Positions 1 through 10,263 are shown, numbered from the stretch's first letter. The stretch: DNA of 32,088 bases from Bacillota bacterium (GCA_030153805.1 JASKLG010000012.1:1-32088), one strand, 5' to 3'. Program-made: numbers and translations. The notes: generated by a model not told the origin, from the letters alone.

Positions 1-249
1 ACCCCGACGAAAAGGGGACTGAAAGTTTACCTGTTTTTAAAGATTCTCTGGGCAATCCCATGTTGCACTCTTAACCCCGACGAAAAGGGGACTGAAAGTC
101 TCTCGTTCGTAATCAACAGGGGTGTCGTCTGGGACTGTTGCACTCCTAACCCCGACGAAAAGGGGACTGAAAGCAGGGATTGTTTTTGCCTGCCGGCGCA
201 AGGATGCTCCTGGTTGCACTCCTAACCCCGACGAAAAGGGGACTGAAAG
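1..249 (+). CRISPR. CRISPR array 1 (trailer end, 37-nt repeat)
   Basis: One partial repeat at the window edge (1-25) and three full 37-nt repeats (62-98, 137-173, 213-249) flank spacers of 36, 38 and 39 nt. The repeat begins GTTGCACTC and ends ACTGAAAG. It contains a CCCC/GGGG stem with loop GACGAAAA, so cleavage just 3' of the stem would leave the 8-nt crRNA tag ACTGAAAG. That orientation means transcription on the plus strand, with the leader outside the window to the left. Position 10 of the repeat is T at 62-98 and C in the next two copies. A short stem with an 8-nt tag suits Cas6 processing. The array is probably used by the III-D system about 12 kb to the right, but this is inferred from repeat style only. 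Confidence 0.97.
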
Positions 250-381
250 CTATGGCCTGGCCCGGCTGCTCGGGGACGTATCCGCCGCAAGCAAGGGGCC
301 GAAAGCCGCGCTCAAGCGGCTCGGCAGGCGGGCGGGGGGAAGGCCGTGGGCAGGCCGTTGGGGAAGCTGTTGAAAAAGTGA
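250..381 (+). pseudogene. Remnant of a small basic protein gene abutting array 1
   Basis: Directly after the last repeat, a frame runs YGLARLLGDVSAASKGPKA and then into a Lys/Arg-rich stretch. At the G6 run 334-339 the frame changes, and the continuation reads KAVGRPLGKLLKK before a stop at 379-381. No start codon or ribosome-binding site belongs to it, because the upstream side is repeat sequence. It therefore looks like the C-terminal end of a small basic protein cut off by the CRISPR array and also frameshifted. From memory it resembles short Lys/Arg-rich clostridial proteins of unknown function, but I cannot confirm the family. From 382 to 532 I see no gene. A ribosome-binding site GGAGG at 521-525 serves the next gene. 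Confidence 0.3.
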
Positions 382-532
382 CGTCCCCAGCAGCTGAATA
401 ACCTGCCTCTACTGCAGCACTAATTGGCAGGGTGTCAGTTGGTCAGGAATACTAGGCTGCTTACCTGTTCGGGCCAGTCTTTCCCGCCATGTTGACGTTC
501 CAGAATGTGGCAGCATCCATGGAGGATTGCGC

Positions 533-3500
533 ATGTTCGAAGGCTGCCGAGATCTGCTGGAATGTGAGGCACGCTTAAACGCCTACCTTGAGAGGCAACA
601 AGTGAGTCTACTCGGGGAACTGCCCCTGTCGCAACAGGACGTTGACTGGCTGGATACTGCTATTGGGGAACGACTCGGCCAGGACCCCCGGCTGGGCACG
701 CAGTTCCTGGTACGGAAGACGCCCCTTGCCTTCGGGGTGTATCTAGTTTGGCAGGGCATCCGTTTCTACCGGGACGGCGACTACTGGTCGGCGGTGCACG
801 CCTCAACGGGGGTGGCGGACCCCCGCTACCAGTCAATATGGGGGACATGTTTTCTCCGGATTTTGCGGAAACACAAGCTACTGACCAGGGTGACCGCGGA
901 CCTACGTTTGTGGGGCCGATCCTTTTCCATGGCGGGGTTCCCGACTCATGTTTGCCAGAGTACTTTCGCGAGGTGGCTTGGAAGTGGTTTGTGAGCAAAA
1001 GGTTGGTAAGGTCGGAAGAGATACGTAGCGCCATCAAGCGGTGGCGTGACGAAGCGAAACGCGCTAGTACCCTCCAGCGGGATCTTGAAGATCTGGACGC
1101 GCAGATCCGACAATACCGCCGCTTCGTTGAGCTGTGCACTGGCTATCTTAATCTCGACCACAGACTGGGTGTCATCCGGAAGCAACGCGACGTCCTGGTG
1201 CAGGCAGTTTCCGTCGCAACGGAAATCTTAGACCTCCGGTGCCAGCGGGAGAATCTCTTCAGTCGCTTGCAAGCCGCAGAACGGCGGGTCGTCGAGTTTT
1301 CTCAGCGGCATCGGGAGTTGCTCTCAACAAAGGCTATGGCCTTTGAGTATCGTACCAACTTGGACGATCTGCAAGCCGAACTGCATGAACTGAGGGAGCG
1401 TCTTCTCGCATGCGATGCGGAGCTGAATAAACTCAGTCAAAGGCGGTTGGGTCAAGCGTGGCAGGAATCCTTCTCGGAGCCAATCTTGGGACTTCCACCT
1501 GACGTACTAAGGGAAACTATTGTTCGTCTTAACGAGTTGCGTACATTAGACCGGGGGGCGCGACGCAGGAGCGTCGGGCTGGCCGCTGCGGGCACCGTAG
1601 TCGGGGCTGCTGGCCCGTTGCTCGCTTGCCTGGGCGGCCCATGGGGGTCTGCGGTGGTGCTCTCTGCAGGCGGCGTTGCCTTGCTAGTGACTGCGGTGTT
1701 CTCGTTGGCTAGGCTGAAGCGCTTCGTACAGACGGAGGAGCATCGCATTCGTGCCCCGCTGGAACAGTTTCCGGGCGTGGATGAGATGTTGCGTGGCGGT
1801 GACGACGCTGTGACTGACCTTGAGGGCCTGCAGCACGTGTTGGTCGAGCGCAAGACCATTCAGCGAAAGTTGCAGGAACTCGATGACAGGCTCGCCGACA
1901 TCGACAAGCGGACCTTTGGACTTATGCCGGGTGCAGGAGTCCCCTGCCTCGGGGAGGTGGCGGCCGGGTTATGCAATGGGCCGCAGGCTGGCAACCATCC
2001 AGACCTCTTTGATGGCCTTCTGCTTCGCCTGGGGGTGATCCGCGAGATGGTGGACAGCTGGTGCAAAGAAGTTGAAGAGGCTGAGCGTCGTCGGTGGGAG
2101 GCCGAGACGGCGAAGCCGGAAGTGAATGAGATTCATCGCCAATTGGACAACTTGGCGGCTACGATTGACCAAGAGGAGCGTCGCCTGGAATGTCTGGTAG
2201 GAGTCATGTCGGATCTGGGCCTCAATGCCTTCCAATTTCAGCCGGACCGGGTGTCTGAGTTGCGGAGTAGGATATTGGAGCAAGATAGGATACTGCAACA
2301 AGAAGAGATGGAAGTGGTACGGCGACTGCAGAGCATTGAGGCCGAGCTTGCAGGCCACCTGGGGAACGGGGTGTCCGCGAGCTACATTCAGGAGCGAAGA
2401 GAGGCCGCAGTAGAAAAGCTGGAGGCGGCGGAAAAGCGATGGAGAGCTGCGGTGGAGAGCGCGGGTGTCGCTCCCCCTTACCGGGAGGTTGATCGCCCCA
2501 CACAGCGCTTCCTGCTGCACGGAGAGGAATGGGCGGATGAATTCGTGAGCCGGACAGTATCGCTGTTGGCTCTTTCCTGCCATGTGGGGTGCCCCCACGT
2601 TCCCGCTCGACTGGCCATCGACGTACCGATACCAGCGTATCAAGGAAGCGTTCGAATCGTGGTGGGCGAACGAGGGGCGGGTACTCTGCAAGGAGCAGAT
2701 CCGACATCTCCCCGGGCCGCGACTGGTGTGCTGGAAGGAAGGCGGGGAGTGGATGGTGGGGATTCAGGTACCGGAGTCGTTGGTCGGCCAGCGGGAGCTC
2801 CAGATCATGCAGGACGGAGAGGAGCTTGAGCCGTCGCCGCGGCAAGCGTGCTGGTACCTGGCTCGGGTTGGGGGAGAGGTGGTGCTGAGATGCACGGATT
2901 ACGGGGAGATCACCCTAAATGTGGACCGCTGGCTGTACCGGAACCTCCCGGTACTTGTGTTTCAGGGCTGGGAGGGATACCACAAGCCATTGCCAGCTGT
3001 CAGAAAAAGCGGGCGCCGGAAGGTGCTCGTGGTCGTGCCGGATTGCTGGCGCTTTGGTGATCCGCAGCCAGCACCGGAGCCGCTGGGCAGACCGGCCGGC
3101 TACCAAGCGTACTGCCTCGATTTGGCCGAGCGTAGCTTCTTCTATTTCCGTGACGGCGAGGGCGCCGTAGTGAGAGTGAACCTCGGGGGAAGGTCCCACT
3201 TCGAACTAGTGGGCAGTGTCCTGCCGATCGACCGTGATAACGAGCAGGGTCCCATCTTCATTGGCGAACCCCCGGTACTTAGGTGTCTGGAAGCGGAAAC
3301 CCTCGATGAAGTGGGTTGGGTAGAAGTCCTTCCTGGCGGTCACGTATTGCAACCCTCCTCTGAGTGGCTGTCCAGGGGCGCGGCTATCGGCGTTAGGGAG
3401 CCTAGCGGGTGCTTTGAAGTGGTCGTGTATGGCAGGGACCAACTGGAGATGGAGAGGCTGCCGTTTCGGTTCGCCGCTTACCTGAGTGGTGTGGAGATTC

Positions 3501-4522
3501 TTCCGGACCCCCTTGGCGTGTTCCCAGAAGTTGGCGGCCATCCCAAAGTGCGCATCAGATTCCTGGCACAACCTGGGTGTCGGGTGGAACTGAAGACCGC
3601 CGATCCGCGGACAGGAGTAGTTCCGCCAGTGACAGGGGGAGAGGTGTGCCTGCCGCCCGCGCCGACCTGGGACTGCACGTTGTGGGAAGTGTGCTGCGAA
3701 GGTGGCAGGCCTGTCCCGGTTGAGGTTACGCTCCAGCGCGTCTGGTGGGTCCTGGGGCGATGTGGGGAAGTCCCGGACCAATGGACGGATCAGATTGTCG
3801 AGTTTGACCTGTCGTGGCTGCAAGCGACTTCGGACAAAGCAATCTGGCTAAGATGCCCGCTGTCTGCAGTGCTACACGAGGTTCGGGCCGGGTTCGAGGA
3901 CGACTGGCGATCGTACCGTCTCAATAAGGTCGGCCTAGTGGAGATCCCGCTAAGGAATTACTGTGACACCATCGCCGCCCCAACGGCTGACCAACGGGCC
4001 TTCAAGGTATGGTTGTGCGGACGGGATGGGGCCGAGGCGATTGGCCGCATCGGGGTTTACCGTCAGCCAGCCTCAGCTTCTCCAGAAGACGATTGCTACT
4101 TCTGTTCCCGGGAAAAGGAGGGGCTATTGCCGGAGGAGCAGTCGAGGTGCTGCGCCACGTGCAGCTTTTGCCGGACCCACAGGAGAAATTATTTTTGCAT
4201 CTCCGGGGGATGGAAAGAGACGCGTCTGAGCGAGCGCGACTTTGTGCGGCTTAGAGCCAGCAATGTATGCTCCCAATGGCTGGGAGAGTATCCCGGACAG
4301 CCTTTCGAGTGGGAAGCGATGCGTCTGATCGACGCTCGCGTATGCATTCCAGTGAGTCTGCCTGAACATGGTTTCGCCAGTAAAGTGAGAGGGGTCGTGG
4401 TCGGGGTGGCTGGGGGAAAGATCCGTGTGCACTGGGATTGGAGCAGTGAACCCGGGGTGCCCGAGACATGGCTATGCAAGTTCCATTTCGACAAGTACTG
4501 TCGCGAGGAGAGACTTCGGTGA
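533..4522 (+). pseudogene. Large coiled-coil/zinc protein, DruH-like, with two frame changes
   Basis: One gene of about 1,330 codons is split over three overlapping frames: about 533-908, 908-2595 and 2595-4522. ATG 533 follows GGAGG by 7 nt. The first section ends in a segment that, read across the first break, gives DLRFVGPILFHGGVP. The middle section is a long coiled coil interrupted at about 1558-1715 by two hydrophobic stretches (GTVVGAAGPLLACLGG, then VVLSAGGVALLVTAVFSL). The last section is beta-rich and ends in a cysteine cluster (CYFC, then CCATCSFC, about 4094-4180), probably zinc-binding. A missing T in the T3 run near 906-908 and an extra C in the C5 run 2592-2596 would explain both breaks. 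The gene lies directly upstream of a DUF1998 helicase. That pairing suits Druantia type III (DruH), but the assignment rests on context and size, not on a recognised domain. As sequenced it would not give a full-length protein. Confidence 0.6.
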
Positions 4523-7303
4523 GGGGAAGTATCATGGTAGCCAACCCACCTGACTTCCTGAAGATGAGCGAAATCATAGGTGCGCGTTACCGGGGTTACC
4601 TGGAGACCATGTTTTACTTCCGGGATCCTGTGCTACGGGACTCGTTCCGCGAGGCGCTGGCTTCGGAAAACTTGATTAAGGGGCCTTACCTGGAGGCCAC
4701 TCCGGTTTTCGTACGGAGTGTCACCCCTCGGCAGCTGCTAGCGGAGCTGGGGATGCGCCCGGACGAGGGTTTTCTGCGTGCGGTGCAAGGAGACCGACCG
4801 CTTTACCGTCATCAGGAAGAAGCCATACGACGGATCGTCTCCGGGAGGAATGTGGTGGTCGCTACTGGCACCGGCAGCGGAAAGACGGAATCGTTTCTGC
4901 TACCCATCCTTTTCCACCTTTACCGCGAGTTTACCGCGGGATCACTGTGCCCCGGCGTGCGGGCACTCATCCTGTACCCCATGAACGCTCTTAGCAATGA
5001 TCAACGAGACCGGCTAGGGGAGATTGCGAGACGCCTCGAGGAAGCAGGATCCCCTTTTCGCTTTACATTTGGCCAGTACACTGGCGAGACCCCCGAGGAT
5101 GAGAACGACAGCGCGCGCAACGCCAAGGAGCGAGGGCGGGAACGGTTGCCGGGAGAACTGGTGTTTCGAAAGGAAATGAGAAGTTCCCCGCCTCACATCT
5201 TGCTGACGAACTACTCCATGCTCGAGTACTTGTTGATACGCCCAGACGACAGCCCCCTGTTCGACAACGGGAGGGCGTGCTGGTGGACCTTCCTGGTGTT
5301 AGACGAGGCCCATCAATATCGAGGCACCCGTGGCATGGAAATGGGAATGCTGCTGCGCCGCCTAAAGCAGCGACTCCGGCAAGGTGGACGCGGTTTGCCC
5401 TTTCAGTGCATTGCTACCAGCGCCACCCTCCTCGGCGGCGAGGCAGACCGCGGCGGGGCTGCGGATTTTGCTTCCGCTCTCTTCGATGAGCCGTTCACGC
5501 CGGACGACGTGATCATGGGGGAAGCGGAGCCGGTGAGGGGCCAAGGGCGGTACACGCTGTCGCAGGATGACTACCGTGTGATTAGAGAAGCACTGGCCGC
5601 CGAACTCCAGGAAACTCCTCCCGCTCTTCTGGCTTTGGCAAACCGGTGCGGAGTGCAGCTGTCTCCGAACGTGGACCCGCTGCGTGCTGCAGGGCACATT
5701 CTCGCTGCGGACACGAGGTCGGTCGGCCTCCGTAAACCCCTCTCGGCGGGGCCAGCGGATGTGCGCGCCATCGCGGAGGAGATCTTCCCGGACGTGCCAG
5801 CCGGAGAGCGGCTGTCTGCGCTGGGGACCTTGGTCCATATACTGTCTGTAGCCTCAGATCCCGGGGCGGCGGATGGCGACACGGGGATGCGGCCCACGTT
5901 GTTGGCTCCCCGCTACCACGTTTTCCTTCGTTCGCTGGAAGGCGCGTTCATATCGTACCTGCCCGAAAAGCGCATCTTCCTGAACAGGCGGCAGGGCGGG
6001 GAAGGAGCTAGCTTTGAGGTAGCCCTATGCCGTGAGTGCGGGCAACACTACTTGGTAGGCAAAATGGGAGGAGAGTCTCGAGCCGGTTACTTCCTTGAGG
6101 CTGTGCGTGATCCGAGCCACAGTGAGTTCGGGGTCGATTTCCTGCTTCCACTAGAGGATCAGGGGGCTCAACCCGAGGGGGAGGAGGGCGAAGGGGGAGA
6201 TGAAGAAGAGCCTCGCCGCCCATCCTCTGACCAGGAGCAGTTGTTTAATCTTTGCCTGCGCTGCCGAGCCTACTGGCGGGAGGGGTTACCCCCGTCGTGC
6301 GAGCACGGAGCGAACCCTGGAGCGGTTCTCCGCGTGATCCGACAACCGGTCACCGAGGGACAGGATGCCCTTCGTCGTTGTGGAGCTTGCGGGTACAGGG
6401 GGCCGGACCCCGTGCAGGAGGTGATCCACGGTGCTGACGGGCCTAGTGCCGTGATCGCGACAACACTGTACGAGGTGCTTCCGCCCGAGACCAGAAAGGT
6501 GCTGGCTTTTGCTGACGGCAGGCAGGAGGCCGCCTTTTTCGCCTGGTACCTGCAGCGTACCTACGAGGACTTGTTTTTCCGGAACCTTATGCTGAAGGCT
6601 GCCAGGCGTCTCATGCCCCACTCGCCGGAAGGGTTGTCTTTGAGAGATCTTGCCGACGAGTTACAAGCGATCATGAGCCGCGAGGGGATTGCTCCTGCGC
6701 ATACCTCGCCCATTGAACTCCGCCGACAGGCATGGCGGGCCGTCTTCCGAGAGTTCCTGACCACAGAAAAGAGAATCTGCTTAGAAGGTACCGGCTTGAG
6801 CCACTGGTCCATCCGCTGGCCTCCCTGGTTCCGCGTACCACCTGTGCTTCTCGGCGAACCGTGGCACCTGAGCGAGGACGAAGCCTGGGACCTTATGTTT
6901 ATGTTGCTGAACTCCATGAGGGAGACCAGGGCCGTCGAGCTGGTAGCTGATACTGCGCTCACCCTGACCTGGGAGCAGTTTAGCCTGCCCCTGCCCACAC
7001 GCTTCCGGATTGGCGCACCTGGAAAGCAGAAACGCGTAATAGCGTGGGATGGCCCGCGAGGCGCCCGAGCAAAGCTGCTGAAGAAGATACTGATCCACCG
7101 CGGCCTCGGCGCTGAAGAGGCGGAAAGCTGGGCGCTTCGCACTTTACGCGAGCTGTGGCAAGCCTTCGGAGATTTCGATCGCATGATTCCGGACAGCAGT
7201 CAGGGATTGCTTCTCGTCGCGGGGGGTGACGGCCGTCGCCTGAACCCGAACTGGTGGCGCTTCCGCGCGCTCGACCCCTCCGACCCCGTACTCCAGTGCG
7301 AGC

Positions 7304-7317
7304 GGTGCGGGGTGCGG
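7304..7317 (+). repeat. 7-bp tandem duplication GGTGCGG x2 inside the helicase gene
   Basis: Two perfect adjacent copies of GGTGCGG occupy 7304-7310 and 7311-7317. With both copies, the helicase frame leaves its zinc ribbon and stops at 7380. With one copy removed, the reading is CERCGRLQFSSVGG followed by LCARSACPG. This is a normal four-cysteine ribbon that continues into the second helicase lobe. Confidence 0.9.
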
Positions 7318-9058
7318 GAGGCTCCAGTTCTCATCGGTTGGTGGACTGTGTGCCCGGTCCGCTTGTCCCGGGACCGTTAGGAAGACGCGACTTGACCAAC
7401 TGCCTTTTAACCATTACCGGAAGATGTACGAGACCGCCCTGCCTGGGTTGCTCCGCGTTGAGGAGCATACGGCCCAGCTCAGCAGGGAAAAGGCACGGGA
7501 ATTTCAGCGGGCTTTCAAAGATCGGGAGATCGCTGTGCTCAGTTCTTCCACCACGTTCGAGCTGGGGGTCGATCTGGGGGATCTGGACGTCGTTTTTCTC
7601 AGGAACATTCCGCCGGAGGCCTTCAACTACGCCCAGCGCGTTGGTCGTGCGGGCCGCCGCCCCGGACGCTGTGGCTTTGCGATTACCTACTGTCGCCGGT
7701 CACCCCATGATCTTTACCACTTCGCGCGGCCGGATCGTATGCTCAAGGGTCACACTACTCCTCCCATTTTGCGGCTGCGCAATGAGAGAATCCTGCTGAG
7801 ACATATGACAGCGGTAGTGCTGGGGCGGTTCTTCCGTGCACACCCCACTCGCTTTGGCGAAGTAAGGCACTTCTTCGTGGATTTGCTTGAACCGCGGGCC
7901 GTGAGCGATGTCAGACGTTTCCTGGAAGAAAGGAAGCCCGATTTGGAAGCAATTCTACGCACGGTGGTGCCCTGGGATATGTGGGCGGCGACCGGACTCA
8001 ATGACGGCACATGGGTTGATCTTATTGCGGGCAGGGATGCGGGCGGACAGCCAAGTAGGCTACTGGACGCTGAGGCGGAGCTTGCCAGCGACTACCGGCG
8101 GGTTCGCCAACTCGAAAGGGAGTCTAGTGAGCAGCGTGACCACGGCAGGGCGGAATGGGCGAAGCGGCGAGCGCGCGATTTGGAAAAGGAGGACGTGCTT
8201 TCCTTCCTCTCCCGTAAAGCAGTCATCCCTAAGTACGGCTTTCCTGTGGACGTGGTTGGGCTCGATACTCAGGGGAAAGGGAGCGAGGTTGACTTGCAGC
8301 GGGATCGCGGAATCGCTATCACCGAGTACGCGCCGACGGCGAAAATCGTGGCCAACAAAAAGCTCTGGGAGTCGTACGGGGTGAAGCTCGTTCCCGAGCG
8401 TGCATGGCCGAGACGCCGCTATAGGAAGTGTACCGTTCACAACCGATTCGATGTGTGGGATGAAGCTGAAGGGGAAAAGGCCCCGGGCCCGCCCTGCTGT
8501 GATCGGATGACTCGCCCTAAGACGTATATAATACCGTGGTTCGGCTTCGTCAGCAGTATTGACGGGCCCAAGGAACCGGAACAGAGGCCCGAGAAGATGT
8601 TCAGCAGCCGCCCGTTCTTCATAGGCCTGGCGGGCGCAGACCGCGGATTCATCGACCTACCAAGCGGAAGACCCTTGATCCGGCTTACTAAGGCGTGTCC
8701 GGGCAAAATGGGGGTGATCTGCGAGGGCCGCCGAGGAAATGGGTTTTACGTTTGCCCCGCTTGCGGGGCAGGGTTCCGAGACCGTAAGGTGCCTCACAGG
8801 AGCCCGCAGGGGCTCGAGTGTCGCACACCCCCTGATCTGGTGATGCTCGGTCATGAGTTCACTACCGATGTTGTCCGGGTGGATTTCCTCTGCACACCCC
8901 CGTTGGGTATACCCGATCTCATCTGGTTCACGTACTCCGTAGCGTATGCGCTCGCCGGAGGAGCGAGCGAGGTGCTTGAGGTTCCATCTACTGATCTCAG
9001 CGCCACCGTCGGACACCCCGAGGGAAGGGATCTCCCGCCGATCATCTTGTACGACAAT

Positions 9059-9072
9059 GTTCCGGGTTCCGG
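9059..9072 (+). repeat. 7-bp tandem duplication GTTCCGG x2 inside the DUF1998 region
   Basis: Two perfect adjacent copies of GTTCCGG occupy 9059-9065 and 9066-9072. With both, the frame stops at 9169. With one copy removed it reads DNVPGGAALVARLEEE, the expected DUF1998 motif, and continues through the terminal cysteine cluster to the stop at 9291-9293. Confidence 0.9.
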
Positions 9073-9293
9073 GTGGCGCGGCTCTCGTAGCTCGCCTGGA
9101 AGAGGAAGGCATAATGCGGAAGTGCCTGGAGGCTGCTCTAGCTCGGGTAGACGGCAGGTGCGAGTGTAGCTATGGTGATAGTTGCTATGGCTGCCTCCGT
9201 GGCTATTCCAACCAGTTTGCACATACCCATCTAAAACGAGGTCCGGTCCAACAGTTCCTGTCGGAGGTGCTCGCGCAGTGGCGGTCACAATAA

Positions 9294-9654
9294 CCGCCAG
9301 TGCATGATTGAGCAGGAGGAGGTGCAGCCATTAGTGCTAAACAGCGAAGCTTGACAGTTGGATTAGCTTTTTAGTCCGGTTTTAGCCCTATTAAAAATGC
9401 TCAGATAAACTCTGTCAACTCCACGAAGACAGGCAAAGGCTTTACGGCGGAGGTTACCACGCAGAATACGAGGTGGAACCTTTGAAAGGAGACGATTCAC
9501 CCACCATGCCCGAGTATCTAAGTCCGACAGGTTGCATTGCATTATTCCCTAGGAAAACGCCCCCCGATCTGCAAAAACTTTCGCTGCGGCATGTGGCGCG
9601 ACATGGTTTACCGGAAAAAGAGCAGCATGAGGCCCTAAGGACCGGAACCTGCCG
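9294..9654. other. Intergenic stretch between helicase and kptA, no supported gene
   Basis: No convincing gene is present between the helicase stop and the convergent kptA stop. A weak stem AAGCT/AGCTT followed by TTT lies near 9347-9375 and could be a poor terminator for the helicase transcript. TTGACA at 9352-9357 lacks a matching -10 at the right distance. A 61-codon frame from 9473 has no ribosome-binding site at a sensible distance and no recognisable features. Confidence 0.5.
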
Positions 9655-10188
9655 TTAAAATTCGATATACCTGCCAGGGATGGCGTCGGCCAGCCAGACC
9701 TGGTCATTCCCCCGGAAAAAACAGATTCCCTCGTTCCATGCCCTTTTGGCGTCGATCTTGAGCACAACCGGCCGGGGATCGTGCCTCTTGCCGACCTGTA
9801 GTGTGGTCTCAACATCTACGGAAAGGTGAATGTACTGGCGCCCCCCGGGCAGCAGGCCCTTTTCCCTGATGGCGGGAACGTAACGCCTGGCGGTCCCGTG
9901 GAACAGAACTTCAGGCGGGGGGACGGGTTCCCTGACAATCCTTTGGGGGATGGAATGGCCGTACAATGCCCTGATTCTGTTACCGGCTATCTCAAAACGC
10001 TGTTTGTCTGAAAGGCGGATCATGTTCTGCAGATCCGCTTCGGTCAGGCCGCGCCAGCCCCTTGCCTGCAGGGCCTTTAGCAGTTGCCGGAGGTTCGCCC
10101 ACCCTTCCCCGTCCAGTTCAAGGCCGTACTTCCACGGGGCATGCCTCAAGGCGTAGGAGATCTGTTTACTGAGCTTTTTGTAATCCAC
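9655..10188 (-). CDS. kptA: RNA 2'-phosphotransferase (Tpt1/KptA family)
   Basis: The 177-aa product has the usual KptA length and layout. The N-terminal winged-helix part begins DYKKLSKQISYALRHAPWKY, with the conserved Arg-His of family members (LRHAP). The C-terminal NAD+-binding part contains LFHGTARRYVPAIREKGL and IHLSVDVETTLQVGKRH. KptA/Tpt1 enzymes move an internal RNA 2'-phosphate onto NAD+, giving ADP-ribose 1'',2''-cyclic phosphate. In bacteria without that kind of tRNA splicing the natural substrate is uncertain. I chose the GTG at 10188 because GGGGGAAGG lies just upstream. The in-frame TTG at 10227 has no ribosome-binding site and adds 13 residues. The gene stands alone, convergent with the helicase gene and divergent from the CRISPR accessory operon. 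Confidence 0.93.
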   Translation of the reverse strand: MDYKKLSKQISYALRHAPWKYGLELDGEGWANLRQLLKALQARGWRGLTEADLQNMIRLSDKQRFEIAGNRIRALYGHSIPQRIVREPVPPPEVLFHGTARRYVPAIREKGLLPGGRQYIHLSVDVETTLQVGKRHDPRPVVLKIDAKRAWNEGICFFRGNDQVWLADAIPGRYIEF

Positions 10189-10235
10189 TGAAACCTTCCC
10201 CCTTTCGGAGATTTTCGGCAGCAGCAATCGAGTCT

Positions 10236-10263
10236 ATTATAGCACTCCGCTTCTTCTGAGCAA
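10236..10263 (-). promoter_or_regulatory. Probable kptA promoter with extended -10
   Basis: On the minus strand, a perfect TATAAT (10236-10241) is preceded by TG one base upstream (TGCTATAAT), an extended -10. Sixteen bases further upstream is TTGCTC (10258-10263), a weak -35 match. The start codon at 10188 would follow a leader of about 40 nt. The -35 lies inside the 15-bp tandem duplication described separately. Confidence 0.6.

Larger units (their letters stand above)
4534..9293 (+). pseudogene. DUF1998 DEAH helicase, DruE-like, broken by two 7-bp duplications
   Basis: This is a superfamily 2 helicase of about 1,580 codons with a C-terminal DUF1998 region. ATG 4534 follows GAGGGG and sits 12 nt after the upstream stop. 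Numbered from that Met, the Walker A motif ATGTGSGKT is at 110-118, DEAH at 257-260 and SAT at 296-298. The second helicase lobe carries FELGVDLGDLD and QRVGRAGRR (7634-7660). Paired cysteines form several zinc ribbons, and the end carries CECSYGDSCYGCLRGY, typical of DUF1998. The frame breaks at the tandem GGTGCGG (7304-7317) and again at the tandem GTTCCGG (9059-9072). Deleting one unit at each site restores conserved motifs. Helicases of this type occur as DruE in Druantia and as DrmA/DrmB in DISARM. The large non-methylase partner and absence of a methylase gene favour Druantia III. As sequenced only truncated products are expected: one ending at 7380, and possibly an internal start at 7424. 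Confidence 0.82.

Noticed and set aside
492-520. TTGACG with ATCCAT 17 nt downstream as a promoter for the DruH-like gene
   Set aside because: The -10 matches the consensus at only two positions, and the putative start point would lie too close to the ribosome-binding site.
2222-2845. Minus-strand open frame of 207 codons opposite the DruH-like gene
   Set aside because: It lies opposite a long coiled-coil frame, has low-complexity Pro/Arg composition and has no ribosome-binding site; it is a GC-driven shadow.
7340-7424. Programmed ribosomal frameshift in the helicase
   Set aside because: There is no slippery heptamer, and the exact 7-bp duplication just upstream explains the frame change fully.
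4534-9293. Reading the helicase and its partner as a DISARM system
   Set aside because: No methyltransferase or separate DrmB gene is present, and helicase and DUF1998 belong to one chain here, which suits DruE better.
9473-9658. 61-codon plus-strand frame between the helicase and kptA
   Set aside because: It has poor ribosome-binding-site spacing, no recognisable sequence and a 3' end overlapping the kptA stop on the other strand.
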